12,014 bases of DNA, taken from assembly GCA_002352945.1 (NCBI GenBank), contig DDHL01000110.1, forward strand, positions 36,264 through 48,277. The letters run 5' to 3'. Positions 1 through 7,294 of this stretch are shown piece after piece; the first letter of the stretch is position 1, and the number at the start of each line of letters is the position of its first letter. Position numbers and translations under genes: made by a program. This stretch comes from Campylobacteraceae bacterium UBA1877 (GTDB lineage Bacteria > Campylobacterota > Campylobacteria > Campylobacterales > Campylobacteraceae). The notes beneath the pieces were generated by a model. It was not told the DNA's origin. It did not search any database and saw only the letters and a list, made by a program, of their open reading frames with translations.

Positions 1-232
1 TGGGCTCTTTTGGCGCAGGTGGAGTTTGTGTAGCTGCAGGGGTTGATTCTTTTTGTGCTGAATCAGGTCGGCTGCCGGTTAAAACATAATTCATCAATGC
101 CTCTGCCTCTTCTGAGCCAATTGCGCTTGAAGCCGATTTAACATCCAGCCCAATATCTGTTGCCTTTTGTACAACTTCTTTACTTTTTATTCCGAGTTCT
201 TTTGCAATCTCGTGGATGCGAACTTTAACCAT
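1..232 (-). CDS. infB: Translation initiation factor IF-2, N-terminal fragment (gene continues beyond left edge)
   Basis: IF-2 is the GTPase that brings initiator tRNA to the ribosome. Only the first 77 codons are present. The protein begins MVKVRIHEIAKELGIKSKEV, the small helical IF-2 N-terminal domain (helix-turn 'IAKELGIKSKEVV' followed by 'GLDVKSASSAI'). It then enters a Pro/Ala/Gln-rich stretch (about residues 60-77) typical of the variable IF-2 linker; the G domain lies outside the window. The ATG overlaps the ylxR stop by 8 bases (ATGGTTAA), and an AAGGAG about 10 bases upstream inside ylxR supports this start. Placement directly after ylxR is the common bacterial arrangement (nusA/ylxR/infB) and matches the Campylobacter order. 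Identification is firm although the gene is partial. Confidence 0.93.
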   Translation of the reverse strand, partial: MVKVRIHEIAKELGIKSKEVVQKATDIGLDVKSASSAIGSEEAEALMNYVLTGSRPDSAQKESTPAATQTPPAPKEP

Positions 233-485
233 TCGTTGCTATCTCCTTCACCATTTTGCCAACGTCCAAAATGTGTTGATCTAATTTATTGCACTTTTGA
301 TGGAGTGCTTTTTTTAATCCCTTAAAATTCATATCTGTACAATCATTGCACACATAAAAACTTCGCCCTTGCCCACTATAAGCACACAACCTTCCCCTAC
401 GCACCTGAAGTCGTAACAGCTGTGATTGAGGGAGACGCACTTTGCAAGCAATACACATACGCACGGGGTATTTTAATTTGCCCAT
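225..485 (-). CDS. ylxR: YlxR (DUF448) family RNA-binding protein
   Basis: This is a small basic protein of 86 residues. It carries the family hallmarks: P-x-R-M-C-I-A-C near the N-terminus (residues 7-14), a GRSFYVCNDC block in the middle, and a C-terminal region with several Lys residues. The four Cys could form a knuckle. Family knowledge: YlxR proteins are encoded beside nusA/infB and bind RNA; the B. subtilis member (RnpM) modulates RNase P. Whether that holds here is inference. I chose the ATG at 485, which puts PVRMCIAC at its usual place and leaves a 25-base gap after thrB. The open frame extends to a TTG at 545, but that would overlap the thrB end and add an unmatched Lys-rich tail. 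The ribosome-binding site before 485 is weak, so translation may be coupled to thrB. The stop overlaps the infB start. Confidence 0.88.
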   Translation of the reverse strand: MGKLKYPVRMCIACKVRLPQSQLLRLQVRRGRLCAYSGQGRSFYVCNDCTDMNFKGLKKALHQKCNKLDQHILDVGKMVKEIATNG

Positions 486-510
486 TATAATACCAAAATT
501 TAACTTTTTT

Positions 511-1395
511 TTAGCTGTCTTGTATATAAAAGCCTCTATTATCAAAAGCGCATTGCAGTATCTTAAAATCTGGAAAAGCGTTTTGAAGGACTTTTACTAA
601 ACGGTTGGCCTCGTCTGTGTAGGCAACATTAAAAAAAGTTGAGCCGCTTCCTGAAAGGGTACTCATCAAAGCTCCATTGCTTAGTGCAATTTCGCGGACT
701 TTGAAAAGTTCAGGCAATTGCCTCATTCTTCTATCTTCATGCATCACATCTTTTGAAGCAAAACGGAGCAGCTCCCACGATTCATTAAAAAAGGCTGCGC
801 TCAAAGCCGATGCGTGAGATAGATTAAAAACAGCCTCTTTTAAACTGTAATGTTTTGGCAGTTGTGTACGTGACTTTGCCGTAGACATAGGGCGATCTGG
901 AATAACAAGGATTGAGCAAATCTCTTCGGGCAAAGCCTTTTTTTGTACATATACATGCGAATTTTCTATGATTGAAACAGTAAATCCCCCATGAACTGTT
1001 GGAGCGATATTATCTGGATGGGATTCATATGCCAAGGCAAGATCTAAAACCCTATCTTTATTTACTGCTACCTTGGCCATTTTATGAGCTGCGGCAATAG
1101 CTCCAACTATGATTGCCGATGAGCTACCAAGACCACGAGAAAGGGGGATGCTATTTATAAATTCAAATCTGAAAGTCTCTTTTTTGCCATGCAATCTTTT
1201 AAAAGTTTCATTGAAAATAGATACAAACGGGTTATGATTTTTAAGCCTTGGTCTATTAGCTCCTTCTCCTTTTATAGAGATACTACAAACCCTACTTGGA
1301 GTAATTTTTATTTGGTTATAAAGTTTTAGCGCTAACCCCAAAGAGTCAAAACCAGGCCCTAAGTTGGCACTTGTTGCTGGAACAAAAATAGTCAC
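511..1395 (-). CDS. thrB: Homoserine kinase (GHMP family)
   Basis: The enzyme phosphorylates L-homoserine with ATP, the step before threonine synthase; it is cytoplasmic. Its 294 residues fit the family. All GHMP motifs are visible: PATSANLGPGFDSLG at 6-20 (substrate side), PLSRGLGSSSA at 84-94 (phosphate-binding loop), ESHPDNIAP at 124-132, and the third motif STLSGSGSTFF at 245-255. The start is GTG at 1395, preceded by a strong AGGAG five bases upstream that overlaps the stop codon of the TsaB-like gene. The overlapping ATG at 1397 is out of frame and runs straight into a stop. The gene lies between the TsaB-like gene and ylxR, the same order I recall from Campylobacter, so it is probably translated from the lpxC-infB transcript. 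No threonine attenuator is visible. Confidence 0.95.
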   Translation of the reverse strand: MTIFVPATSANLGPGFDSLGLALKLYNQIKITPSRVCSISIKGEGANRPRLKNHNPFVSIFNETFKRLHGKKETFRFEFINSIPLSRGLGSSSAIIVGAIAAAHKMAKVAVNKDRVLDLALAYESHPDNIAPTVHGGFTVSIIENSHVYVQKKALPEEICSILVIPDRPMSTAKSRTQLPKHYSLKEAVFNLSHASALSAAFFNESWELLRFASKDVMHEDRRMRQLPELFKVREIALSNGALMSTLSGSGSTFFNVAYTDEANRLVKVLQNAFPDFKILQCAFDNRGFYIQDS

Positions 1396-1403
1396 ATCTT
1401 CTC

Positions 1404-1847
1404 CTAAACTGCTGGTAAATAGTATAAAGGTTCAGTATCTAAACCAAATGCCTCATATGGAAGTTTTTGCGGAAGCTCAAAGGGTGCATTTGGTGGCACA
1501 TCTAACAAAGCTGTCTTAATACTTCCATCATCACATTTTACAAAATATCGCTTTCCAACAGCCTTAATAGGATTATTTGCATTAAAAGTGAAGCCTTCGC
1601 AAGCATAAAGAGGAATATCTTTTACAATATGAAGTGTCTGTAAAAAAAGATAGGTAACCTTAATGGCCATAAAACTTCCAGGACCCTTTGCAAAATAGAG
1701 CCCTTTACATGTAAAGCGATCTAACAAGGATTTCATTAAAAGCGGCAACGCATCACTTGTCTTTTCATCGCTGGCAATTTTTTCGATACAAACACCCTTG
1801 TCATAAACCCCAATTTGAAGAGGCGAGCCTAGGCTCAAGACTAAAAT
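1404..1847 (-). CDS. Short TsaB-like protein (tRNA t6A synthesis partner, glycoprotease-like fold)
   Basis: TsaB is the inactive ASKHA-fold partner that helps TsaD form threonylcarbamoyl-adenosine at tRNA position 37. This protein is short (about 147 residues against about 230 in E. coli) and divergent. What supports the call is the motif FAKGPGSFMAIKVTYLFLQTL, matching the TsaB 'GPGSFTGLR' helix, and a leading strand-turn-strand (ILVLSLGSPLQIGVY). A small glycoprotease-family gene sits at the same place (lpxC-thrB) in Campylobacter. The start is unsettled. A TTG at 1838 would cut into the first strand and has no well-placed Shine-Dalgarno. An ATT at 1847 restores the strand and follows AGAAG at a workable distance, so I use it. 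One copy of the TTTACATGTAAA palindrome lies inside and encodes Phe-Thr-Cys-Lys. I leave the symbol blank because the protein lacks the C-terminal half of classical TsaB. Confidence 0.7.
   Translation of the reverse strand: MLVLSLGSPLQIGVYDKGVCIEKIASDEKTSDALPLLMKSLLDRFTCKGLYFAKGPGSFMAIKVTYLFLQTLHIVKDIPLYACEGFTFNANNPIKAVGKRYFVKCDDGSIKTALLDVPPNAPFELPQKLPYEAFGLDTEPLYYLPAV
1703..1716. repeat. Palindrome copy 1 (CTTTACATGTAAAG) inside the TsaB-like gene
   Basis: This is a perfect 14-base palindrome. Read on the minus strand it gives Phe-Thr-Cys-Lys in the segment before the GPGSF motif. Flanking bases (C and C) do not extend the symmetry. Confidence 0.9.
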
Positions 1848-1855
1848 TTCTACTT

Positions 1856-2740
1856 CTATGCAAAAACCTTTTCATATTCGCTCTCAACTTCTGGAGCAAA
1901 CATTTTAATCTCATAATTGGATGGATCTTTTAATATAGCTTTTGTGAGCAGATGGTTTAAATGATGGCTTCCCGCAAAGGATTCATAATCTCCAATAACA
2001 GGTGCTCCAAGAAGGGCTAAATCCCCAAGAGCATCCAATATTTTATGGCGCACAAACTCATCTTCAAAACGCAGCCCTTCAGGATTTAAAATCTTCTTTT
2101 CATCCATGACAATTGCATTATCTAGCGAACCCCCAAGGGCCAGTCCCCGAGAGCGAAGCATTTGAACATCGCGTAAAAATCCAAAAGTTCTAGCTCTTGC
2201 AATCTCATTTAAATAATTCTTCTTACCAAGCACAAAGTGGTACTCTTGCCTGCCAATGGCTGCATGGTCAAAATTAATTGTAAATCTAAAAGTTGGAGTT
2301 TTAGATGGTCTTACGCGGGCAAACTTCTCCTTATCTTGCACCTCAACTGGTTTTTTAATTACCAAAAAGCTTTTAGGGGCTTCAAGCACTCTTTTGCCAG
2401 CTTCATCAAGCATCATGCAAAAACTTCCGCCGCTTCCATCCATTATGGGCACTTCTGGACCATCTACAATAATTCGGATATTATCAATTCCATAAGCGTA
2501 TATTGCAGAAAGCAAATGTTCGATAGTAGATATTGACCCGTTTGCTGCTCCAATCACTGTTGCCATTTGGGTATTTACCACGTTTTCAGGAGCAGCTTTT
2601 ACGCTCATTTGCACATCACTTCGAAAAAAGACAATACCAGTATTTGCTTCCATTGGTTCAAGGATAATTCGGATTGGCTCACCCTTGTGCAAACCAATAC
2701 CAACTCCCTCAACTCTATTTTTAATTGTAATTTGTTTCAA
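1856..2740 (-). CDS. lpxC: UDP-3-O-acyl-N-acetylglucosamine deacetylase
   Basis: LpxC is the zinc amidase that performs the committed step of lipid A synthesis in the cytoplasm. The protein has 294 residues, a usual length. Catalytic features are visible: TIEHLLSA at 72-79 with general-base Glu74 and zinc ligand His75; VPIMDGSG at 98-104; RHKILDALGD at 231-240 supplying zinc ligands His232 and Asp236; and GSHHLNHLL at 257-265, where His259 aligns with the catalytic His of E. coli LpxC. The start is TTG at 2740, supported by GAGGAAG five bases upstream; no ATG would give a complete first strand (MKQITIKNRVEGVGIGLHKG). An 88-base spacer separates it from the upstream peptidase gene, with a small hairpin just before the ribosome-binding site. 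The stop lies 8 bases before the preferred TsaB-like start. Confidence 0.97.
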   Translation of the reverse strand: MKQITIKNRVEGVGIGLHKGEPIRIILEPMEANTGIVFFRSDVQMSVKAAPENVVNTQMATVIGAANGSISTIEHLLSAIYAYGIDNIRIIVDGPEVPIMDGSGGSFCMMLDEAGKRVLEAPKSFLVIKKPVEVQDKEKFARVRPSKTPTFRFTINFDHAAIGRQEYHFVLGKKNYLNEIARARTFGFLRDVQMLRSRGLALGGSLDNAIVMDEKKILNPEGLRFEDEFVRHKILDALGDLALLGAPVIGDYESFAGSHHLNHLLTKAILKDPSNYEIKMFAPEVESEYEKVFA

Positions 2741-2756
2741 ACAGACTTCCTCAAAA

Positions 2757-2772
2757 CGGGTATCCTAACCCG
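2757..2772 (-). promoter_or_regulatory. Small hairpin in the leader just upstream of the lpxC ribosome-binding site
   Basis: On the minus strand CGGGT and ACCCG pair around a six-base loop. TTTT and then the GAGGAAG ribosome-binding site of lpxC follow directly. The stem is only 5 bp and the T-run is short, so it is a poor terminator. It could be a weak attenuator between the peptidase gene and lpxC, or a structure that influences ribosome access. This is inference from base pairing only. Confidence 0.3.
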
Positions 2773-2828
2773 CAAAGCAAAATTAATTCCATAATTTTAA
2801 CAACCAAAGTTCAACCATCGGTAAACGC

Positions 2829-4199
2829 CTAGGGTTCATGACGATCGATTAAGCTCTTAGCATTTTTAAGAACGGTGTATATATTATCATCCATCCACCT
2901 AGCATCCATCCACTCTTCTGGACGCACTTCCACTCCTTGAACAAGAACGCCAAAGTGTAAATGATCGCCAAAGGCAAAGCCTGTTGAGCCCGATTTTGCT
3001 ATGACATCTCCGCTTTGTACAAAGTCTCCTTCTTGCACATCTAAAGATGAACAATGACCATAAAGCGTGTGCAAACCTAGTCCATGATCGATTATAACAG
3101 TTTGGCCATAAATTCCATTCTCACGAGCAAAAACTACCTCTCCATCATTTGAGCTTACAATGCTAGCTTGTGCAGTACTTGCTAAATCCAGCCCAAGATG
3201 GTACGACTCGCTAACAAGCTTATCGTTATATAGATATTTTCTATGGTCTCCAAAACTTGCAACTGCAGCTGCATTTTTTAGAGGATAAAATGGAGTGAGT
3301 TTCTTCTCTCCCAAAAGCCTTTTAGGTGGCCTTGTTGAAACATTTTCAATATTTTTATTGTTCTCATCTCTTAGGGTTTGATTTACAAATAAAAAGCGCT
3401 CTATTGGTTTCATTTGATCAAAATCTCTTGAATACATTTGAGCTAAATTAGTCACTTTTCCGCTTAAAAAATTGTTTGTTAGCTTAATAGTTGATTCGCG
3501 GTATCTGCGATTTTGCAAAAAGAATCTAATGCGCTCTTTAGTAAAATTCCCCGCCATATCAACTGCTACAATATTAGCACTAAACTTCTCATCAGGACGT
3601 GGCCAAGCAACTAAAGAGACGTAGTATCCATCTTTATAATAGGGTGTTGGATAGTATCTTTTGCCACTATTTGTCTCAATATAAAGCGATTTTAAATTCT
3701 CATCATAAGCCTTAAAAGCAACAAGAGCCGCTCCACCTTTTGTAATTTTATATGAATTTGTTAATACAAAAACGGTGGGTCGTTTTGTATCTGGAAGGAT
3801 TTTAGCAACCGCTGTGGCTTTATTGCCTCCAAAAAGATTCCATAAGCTTCCATCGGTGGCCTCAACTTCTAAAACAAGATTGGAGCTTTGAGATAAAAAC
3901 CCAGTGCGTGGATATTTGATTTGAAGATTGATCTCTTTTTCTTTATTCTCATATACTTCATTCACAATGTCTATACTATTTGAACCATCATTTAAAGTTA
4001 TTCGCAAAAATTTAATCCCACTTTCATCTTTTACATGTAAAGCAATGGGATCTTTTAAATTCCAATGAATTGTTTTATCTAAGGTGATTTGTGGTTTGTC
4101 ACGTTCAAAGAGCGGCGATTGGTATAAGAATAGAGCTGCACCAAGCAGTGCAATGAAAAATAGTAAAATAAGTATTGTTCCGCCTCGGGATTTACGCAT
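2829..4199 (-). CDS. Membrane-anchored M23 (LytM-type) peptidoglycan endopeptidase
   Basis: This is a predicted zinc endopeptidase that cuts peptide crosslinks of peptidoglycan in the periplasm. It has 456 residues. A basic N-terminus (MRKSRGG) is followed by one hydrophobic segment, about residues 8-27, acting as anchor or uncleaved signal. Two beta-rich stretches (about 37-115 and 141-228) come next, and the C-terminal LytM domain spans about 330-430. The catalytic set is intact: HLGLD (His334, Asp338), YGH (His382) and DHLHFG (His413, His415), so it should be active, unlike degenerate EnvC/NlpD-type activators. I chose the ATG at 4199 because GGAG lies six bases upstream; a TTG at 4211 overlaps that Shine-Dalgarno. 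The position upstream of lpxC matches an M23 gene in Campylobacter. A role in cell shape or division is inference. It contains one TTTACATGTAAA palindrome, read as Leu-His-Val-Lys. Confidence 0.9.
   Translation of the reverse strand: MRKSRGGTILILLFFIALLGAALFLYQSPLFERDKPQITLDKTIHWNLKDPIALHVKDESGIKFLRITLNDGSNSIDIVNEVYENKEKEINLQIKYPRTGFLSQSSNLVLEVEATDGSLWNLFGGNKATAVAKILPDTKRPTVFVLTNSYKITKGGAALVAFKAYDENLKSLYIETNSGKRYYPTPYYKDGYYVSLVAWPRPDEKFSANIVAVDMAGNFTKERIRFFLQNRRYRESTIKLTNNFLSGKVTNLAQMYSRDFDQMKPIERFLFVNQTLRDENNKNIENVSTRPPKRLLGEKKLTPFYPLKNAAAVASFGDHRKYLYNDKLVSESYHLGLDLASTAQASIVSSNDGEVVFARENGIYGQTVIIDHGLGLHTLYGHCSSLDVQEGDFVQSGDVIAKSGSTGFAFGDHLHFGVLVQGVEVRPEEWMDARWMDDNIYTVLKNAKSLIDRHEP
4030..4041. 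repeat. Palindrome copy 2 (TTTACATGTAAA) inside the M23 peptidase gene
   Basis: This is a perfect 12-base core, flanked by T and G. The reading frame differs from the other genic copies and gives Leu-His-Val-Lys in the first beta-rich region of the peptidase. Confidence 0.9.
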
Positions 4200-4258
4200 A
4201 TGATTCTCCAATTTTTATTGATTTGCCCTAAAAGAAAGCATATTTAAATGGATTTTTC

Positions 4259-4264
4259 ATTCTA
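4259..4264 (-). promoter_or_regulatory. Possible -10 element for the M23 peptidase gene
   Basis: In the 91-base gap between flhB and the peptidase gene the minus strand reads TAGAAT after a T-rich run, resembling the -10 plus upstream T-tracts used by Campylobacterota sigma-70 promoters. No matching -35 is present. No convincing rho-independent terminator for flhB is seen in this gap either, so read-through from nadA-nadC-flhB is equally possible. Confidence 0.25.
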
Positions 4265-4290
4265 TCTAAAAAGGGCTAAAAATAATATTA

Positions 4291-5355
4291 TTAGCGGTTT
4301 CTTCTTTTGCTGTTTTGGTAAACAAAAGCAAGCACTTCAGCTACTGCTTTATAGAGTTTTTCAGGTATTGCCTGATCTATGTCACACTGTTTATAAAGCT
4401 CTCTGGCCAAAGGTGGATTTTCAACAATTTGAACTCCAAAATTTAAAGCAATCTCTTTTATTTTTAAAGCTAAATGGTCTGTTCCTTTTGCAACTACAAC
4501 GGGTGCTCTATCCTTTCCTTGGTCATAACGAATTGCCACCGCATAATGAGTTGGGTTTGTTATAACAACATCAGCATCGGGAATATTTTGCATCATCCTT
4601 TTTTGGCTCATTTGCATTTGCACTTTTCTAATGCGAGCCTTCACCTGTGGATCTCCTTCCATCTGCTTATGCTCATCTTTGATCTCTTGCTTGCTCATTC
4701 GAAGCTCTTTGAAGTAGTTATAGCGCACAAATATAAGATCAATTAAGGATAAAACTAAAAAAAGCGCTAACATTACTGCTGCTAAAACAACTGCTTTATC
4801 TCTTAGCCAAATAAGCTGGTCCCATACTCCAATAAAGAGAGTTTCTGGCAACTCTTTTGTGAAATTTGTTAAAAAATAAAAAGCTACTAAAAAGACTGCA
4901 CTTACTTTTAAGACAATCTTTACTCCCTCGATCATCTTTTTCAATGATAGGATATTTTTAAGCCCTTTTATTGGGTCAATCTTTTTTATATCTGGAGTAA
5001 TGGCTTTAGTGGAAAACAAAAATCCATACTGCAATAAAGCTGCAATGATTCCTGCAATTGCCACTGAGATAGCTATTGGCAAAATCATCAATCCAAGCTC
5101 ACGCAATGAAACTAGTGCGATTCGCATAATAAGAACTTTATCAATCTCTTCGCCCATAAAATCATGATAATATGCGTATAAAAAACTGACTCGCTCTTGC
5201 AAAAAACTAAATATGAAAAATACAATTACACATGCAACCACTAAGGTTACAAAGCTGCTAGTATCTTGACTTTTGGGGACATTGCCCTCTTTACGGGCAT
5301 CTTCAATCTTCTTGGGGGTGGCTTCTTCAGTCTTTTCTTGATCATCTGCCGCCAT
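4291..5355 (-). CDS. flhB: Flagellar type III export switch protein FlhB
   Basis: FlhB is an inner-membrane component of the flagellar export gate; its cytoplasmic domain switches export from rod/hook to filament substrates. At 354 residues it has standard length. The N-terminal signature is clear (EKTEEATPKKIEDARKEGNV at 7-26). Four hydrophobic segments lie near 33-52, 85-112, 146-164 and 188-210. The soluble domain (about 211-354) carries the self-cleavage site Asn267-Pro-Thr-His270, cleaved between Asn and Pro in the family. The ATG at 5355 lies 14 bases inside the end of nadC, with a GGAG about 8 bases upstream, so the two are probably translationally coupled. Co-transcription with NAD synthesis genes, with no other flagellar gene in view, is unusual but needs no special explanation. 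It indicates a motile cell. Confidence 0.97.
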   Translation of the reverse strand: MAADDQEKTEEATPKKIEDARKEGNVPKSQDTSSFVTLVVACVIVFFIFSFLQERVSFLYAYYHDFMGEEIDKVLIMRIALVSLRELGLMILPIAISVAIAGIIAALLQYGFLFSTKAITPDIKKIDPIKGLKNILSLKKMIEGVKIVLKVSAVFLVAFYFLTNFTKELPETLFIGVWDQLIWLRDKAVVLAAVMLALFLVLSLIDLIFVRYNYFKELRMSKQEIKDEHKQMEGDPQVKARIRKVQMQMSQKRMMQNIPDADVVITNPTHYAVAIRYDQGKDRAPVVVAKGTDHLALKIKEIALNFGVQIVENPPLARELYKQCDIDQAIPEKLYKAVAEVLAFVYQNSKRRNR

Positions 5356-6178
5356 GGCAGGGCTCCATCTTCATGGAAAAATCAAGCCATGTTGCATGAT
5401 GTATGAGACTTCCAGCGCTTATTGCATCCACACCTGTTTTTGCAATATCTGCTATACGCTCAACTGTTACATTTCCGCTTGCCTCAAGAATTACATGGGG
5501 AAAGTTTTTATTTTTAAATGCTACAACTTCAGCCATTTGCTCTAAGTCCATATTGTCACACATTACAATATCGGCCCCTGCTTGCATTGCCTCTTTTGCT
5601 TTTTGAATACTCTCGCACTCTACTTCAATTGTTGCTGTAAATGGCACTCTTTTTCGAGCCTTTTGGATTATCGCTTTAAGATCATCAATAAGAGCTAGAT
5701 GGGTATCTTTTAGCATCAATGCATCATCAAGCCCTAAACGATGGTTGCTTCCTCCTCCACAACGAACCGCATATTTTTCAAATGAGCGCAACAAAGGACG
5801 GGTTTTGCGAGTATCAAGCAGCCGTACATCAGCGCCATCTAGTGCTTTTACAAAACGGTTTGTTTGGGTTGCAATACCACTTGCATGCTGGAGGATATTT
5901 AACAAAGTTCGCTCAATTTGCAGCAATTGCAAACCATCGCCTCTTAACTCTGCTAGTAAATCTCCCGGAGCAATCTCTTTAGCGTCTTCTACCTTCCATG
6001 TAATCTCGCAATTTGTTATATCCACTAAAGCTTGGGCATAGAGCCTTCCTGCAAAAACTCCCCTATCTTTACATGTAAGGCGCGCTTTGGCCTCAAAAGA
6101 ATCAAACACTAAAGCAAATAGATCCCCTCGCCCCAAATCCTCCTTAAGAGCTTTTTTAACAAAACTTTTTATATTCAT
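5342..6178 (-). CDS. nadC: Nicotinate-nucleotide pyrophosphorylase (quinolinate phosphoribosyltransferase)
   Basis: The enzyme converts quinolinate and PRPP to nicotinate mononucleotide, CO2 and pyrophosphate in de novo NAD synthesis. Its 278 residues match the family. Visible signatures: ERTLLNILQHASGIAT (89-104), DTRKTRP (122-128) and RCGGGSNHR (139-147) lining the phosphate and quinolinate sites, EVECES (185-190), ADIVMCDNM (202-210), and the phosphate-binding end LEASGNV...DAISAGSLIH. The ATG at 6178 overlaps the nadA stop as ATGA, so the two enzymes of consecutive steps are coupled. The 3' end overlaps flhB by 14 bases. A near-perfect copy of the repeated palindrome (TTTACATGTAAG) encodes Leu-Thr-Cys-Lys at residues 34-37, within the poorly conserved N-terminal domain. 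No fault is seen in the frame. Confidence 0.97.
   Translation of the reverse strand: MNIKSFVKKALKEDLGRGDLFALVFDSFEAKARLTCKDRGVFAGRLYAQALVDITNCEITWKVEDAKEIAPGDLLAELRGDGLQLLQIERTLLNILQHASGIATQTNRFVKALDGADVRLLDTRKTRPLLRSFEKYAVRCGGGSNHRLGLDDALMLKDTHLALIDDLKAIIQKARKRVPFTATIEVECESIQKAKEAMQAGADIVMCDNMDLEQMAEVVAFKNKNFPHVILEASGNVTVERIADIAKTGVDAISAGSLIHHATWLDFSMKMEPCHGGR
6068..6079. repeat. Palindrome copy 3 (TTTACATGTAAG, one mismatch) inside nadC
   Basis: The inner 10 bases TTACATGTAA are perfectly palindromic; the last core base is G instead of A. On the minus strand it encodes Leu-Thr-Cys-Lys at NadC residues 34-37. Confidence 0.85.
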
Positions 6179-7167
6179 ATAGCAAACATCCGCTCTAAGG
6201 CAATGCGGGCGTAATGGGCCACATTCTCATCAATTTTAATCTCATTCATATACTCTTGAGATTTTATTGAGAGTAAGGTTGCATGCAAATCTCCAAGGGT
6301 TGTCTCATTCATAGTTGGACATGTTGGTTTTGTGGCAGATAAAACATAAGTGTTAGCAGATCGCAAACGCTGGACTAAATTATACTCCGTTCCAACTGCC
6401 ACACTCTGCTCAAGGGGAAGAGATTTAATGTATTTAATCATTTGTGCAGTTGAGCCTACAAAATCGGATGCCTCGCAAACCTCTGGCTTGCACTCTGGAT
6501 GGGTAACAATCTTAATTCCTGGAAATTTTTTGCGGTAAAATTCAATATCTGATACTTCAAAAAGTTGATGCACAGAGCAAAAACCGTTATAGCACAATAT
6601 ATCTGCATCTTGAAGATTTGTATCTTGGCCGATAACTTTGGCTACAAGGTTCATATCCCGTGCTATATTTTGTCCTAAACACTTATCTGGCACAAAGAGG
6701 ATTTTTTTACCACTTTTTAACGCTTGGGTAATGATGGTTTTTGCGTTTGAACTTGTACACACCATGCCACCCATTTGCCCTACGCGAGCTTTAACTTCTG
6801 CAGATGAATTAATGTAAGTAACTGGCATGATATTTTCACTGCTTATGCCCGCTTCATTTAAAATTTGCACATTTTGGTCATAATAGTCTGCATCAATCAT
6901 TCTTGCCATTGCACAGCAGGCAATTTTTGGCATAAGTACACGCTTTTTAGGAGCTAAAATTTTCACACTTTGCCCCATAAAACCAACACCACAAAAGATT
7001 AAATTTGCCTTCTTATCTTCTGCTGCCCACTGAGCTAACTGTAAGGAATCTCCTGTAAAATCAGCCATATTAAAAACTTCATCTTTTTGGTAGTAGTGGG
7101 CTACAATTGAAACATCAAGCTCCTCTTTTAATTTATGTATCTGTTCTTTAATCGCAACATTGCTCAC
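6175..7167 (-). CDS. nadA: Quinolinate synthase A
   Basis: This is a [4Fe-4S] enzyme that condenses iminoaspartate with dihydroxyacetone phosphate to quinolinate. The protein has 330 residues. Motifs: AHYYQKDEV (23-31) and ADFTGDSLQLAQWAA (35-49), family N-terminal signatures; FCGVGFMGQSVKIL (58-71); HPECKPEVCEASDFVGSTAQM (223-243); SATKPTCPTMNETTL (277-291). By alignment from memory, the three cluster ligands are Cys85 (or Cys84), Cys226 and Cys283. The start is GTG at 7167, since GGAGG lies seven bases upstream; an ATG in the vicinity is out of frame. It is first in the nadA-nadC-flhB transcript, behind a good promoter on the strand opposite to plsY. No nadB (L-aspartate oxidase) is in the window, so the iminoaspartate source is unseen. 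Confidence 0.97.
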   Translation of the reverse strand: MSNVAIKEQIHKLKEELDVSIVAHYYQKDEVFNMADFTGDSLQLAQWAAEDKKANLIFCGVGFMGQSVKILAPKKRVLMPKIACCAMARMIDADYYDQNVQILNEAGISSENIMPVTYINSSAEVKARVGQMGGMVCTSSNAKTIITQALKSGKKILFVPDKCLGQNIARDMNLVAKVIGQDTNLQDADILCYNGFCSVHQLFEVSDIEFYRKKFPGIKIVTHPECKPEVCEASDFVGSTAQMIKYIKSLPLEQSVAVGTEYNLVQRLRSANTYVLSATKPTCPTMNETTLGDLHATLLSIKSQEYMNEIKIDENVAHYARIALERMFAI

Positions 7168-7193
7168 AATTTTTCCTCCATTTGAAACTAATA

Positions 7194-7222
7194 ATTATAC
7201 CAAAGTGCTCATTAAACACAAG
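7194..7222 (-). promoter_or_regulatory. Sigma-70 promoter for nadA-nadC-flhB
   Basis: Minus strand: perfect TATAAT at 7199-7194, preceded by TG at the extended -10 position (TGGTATAAT). A partial -35 TTGTGT lies 16 bases further up. The predicted transcript starts near 7187, giving a leader of about 20 bases that holds the GGAGG of nadA. That leaves no room for a riboswitch. Confidence 0.7.
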
Positions 7223-7271
7223 CTAATCGATTTTTTGGTAGGATTTCTCTCATCTTTAAAAATAAAGACAT

Positions 7272-7281
7272 TATATATAAG
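7272..7281 (+). promoter_or_regulatory. Possible -10 region for plsY-folB
   Basis: TATATATAAG lies in the divergent nadA/plsY spacer. If it acts as -10, transcription would begin near 7286-7288, leaving almost no leader and excluding the AAGGA at 7279-7283 that otherwise serves as Shine-Dalgarno. No -35 match was found. Either the promoter lies further upstream or plsY has a very short leader. Confidence 0.3.
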
Positions 7282-7294
7282 GATTGTGACAATT

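Noticed and set aside
505..512. Run of eight T as a phase-variable tract
   Set aside because: It lies at the thrB stop and ylxR leader, not within a coding frame where slippage would switch a gene, and eight bases is short for such tracts.
486..545. Upstream TTG start for ylxR giving 106 residues
   Set aside because: It would overlap thrB by 35 bases, lacks a Shine-Dalgarno and adds a tail not seen in the family; the ATG at 485 fits the PxRMCIAC motif position.
2237..2536. Open frame on the plus strand inside lpxC
   Set aside because: It is antisense to a fully conserved lpxC, has no recognisable motif and no ribosome-binding site; the same applies to plus-strand frames inside flhB (4248-4746) and nadC (5354-6041).
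4200..4211. TTG start for the M23 peptidase
   Set aside because: The TTG overlaps the Shine-Dalgarno GGAGAA, which is correctly spaced for the ATG at 4199.
7168..7294. A riboswitch controlling nadA in the divergent spacer
   Set aside because: The predicted nadA leader is only about 20 bases long; no structured element or NAD-riboswitch-like core is visible.
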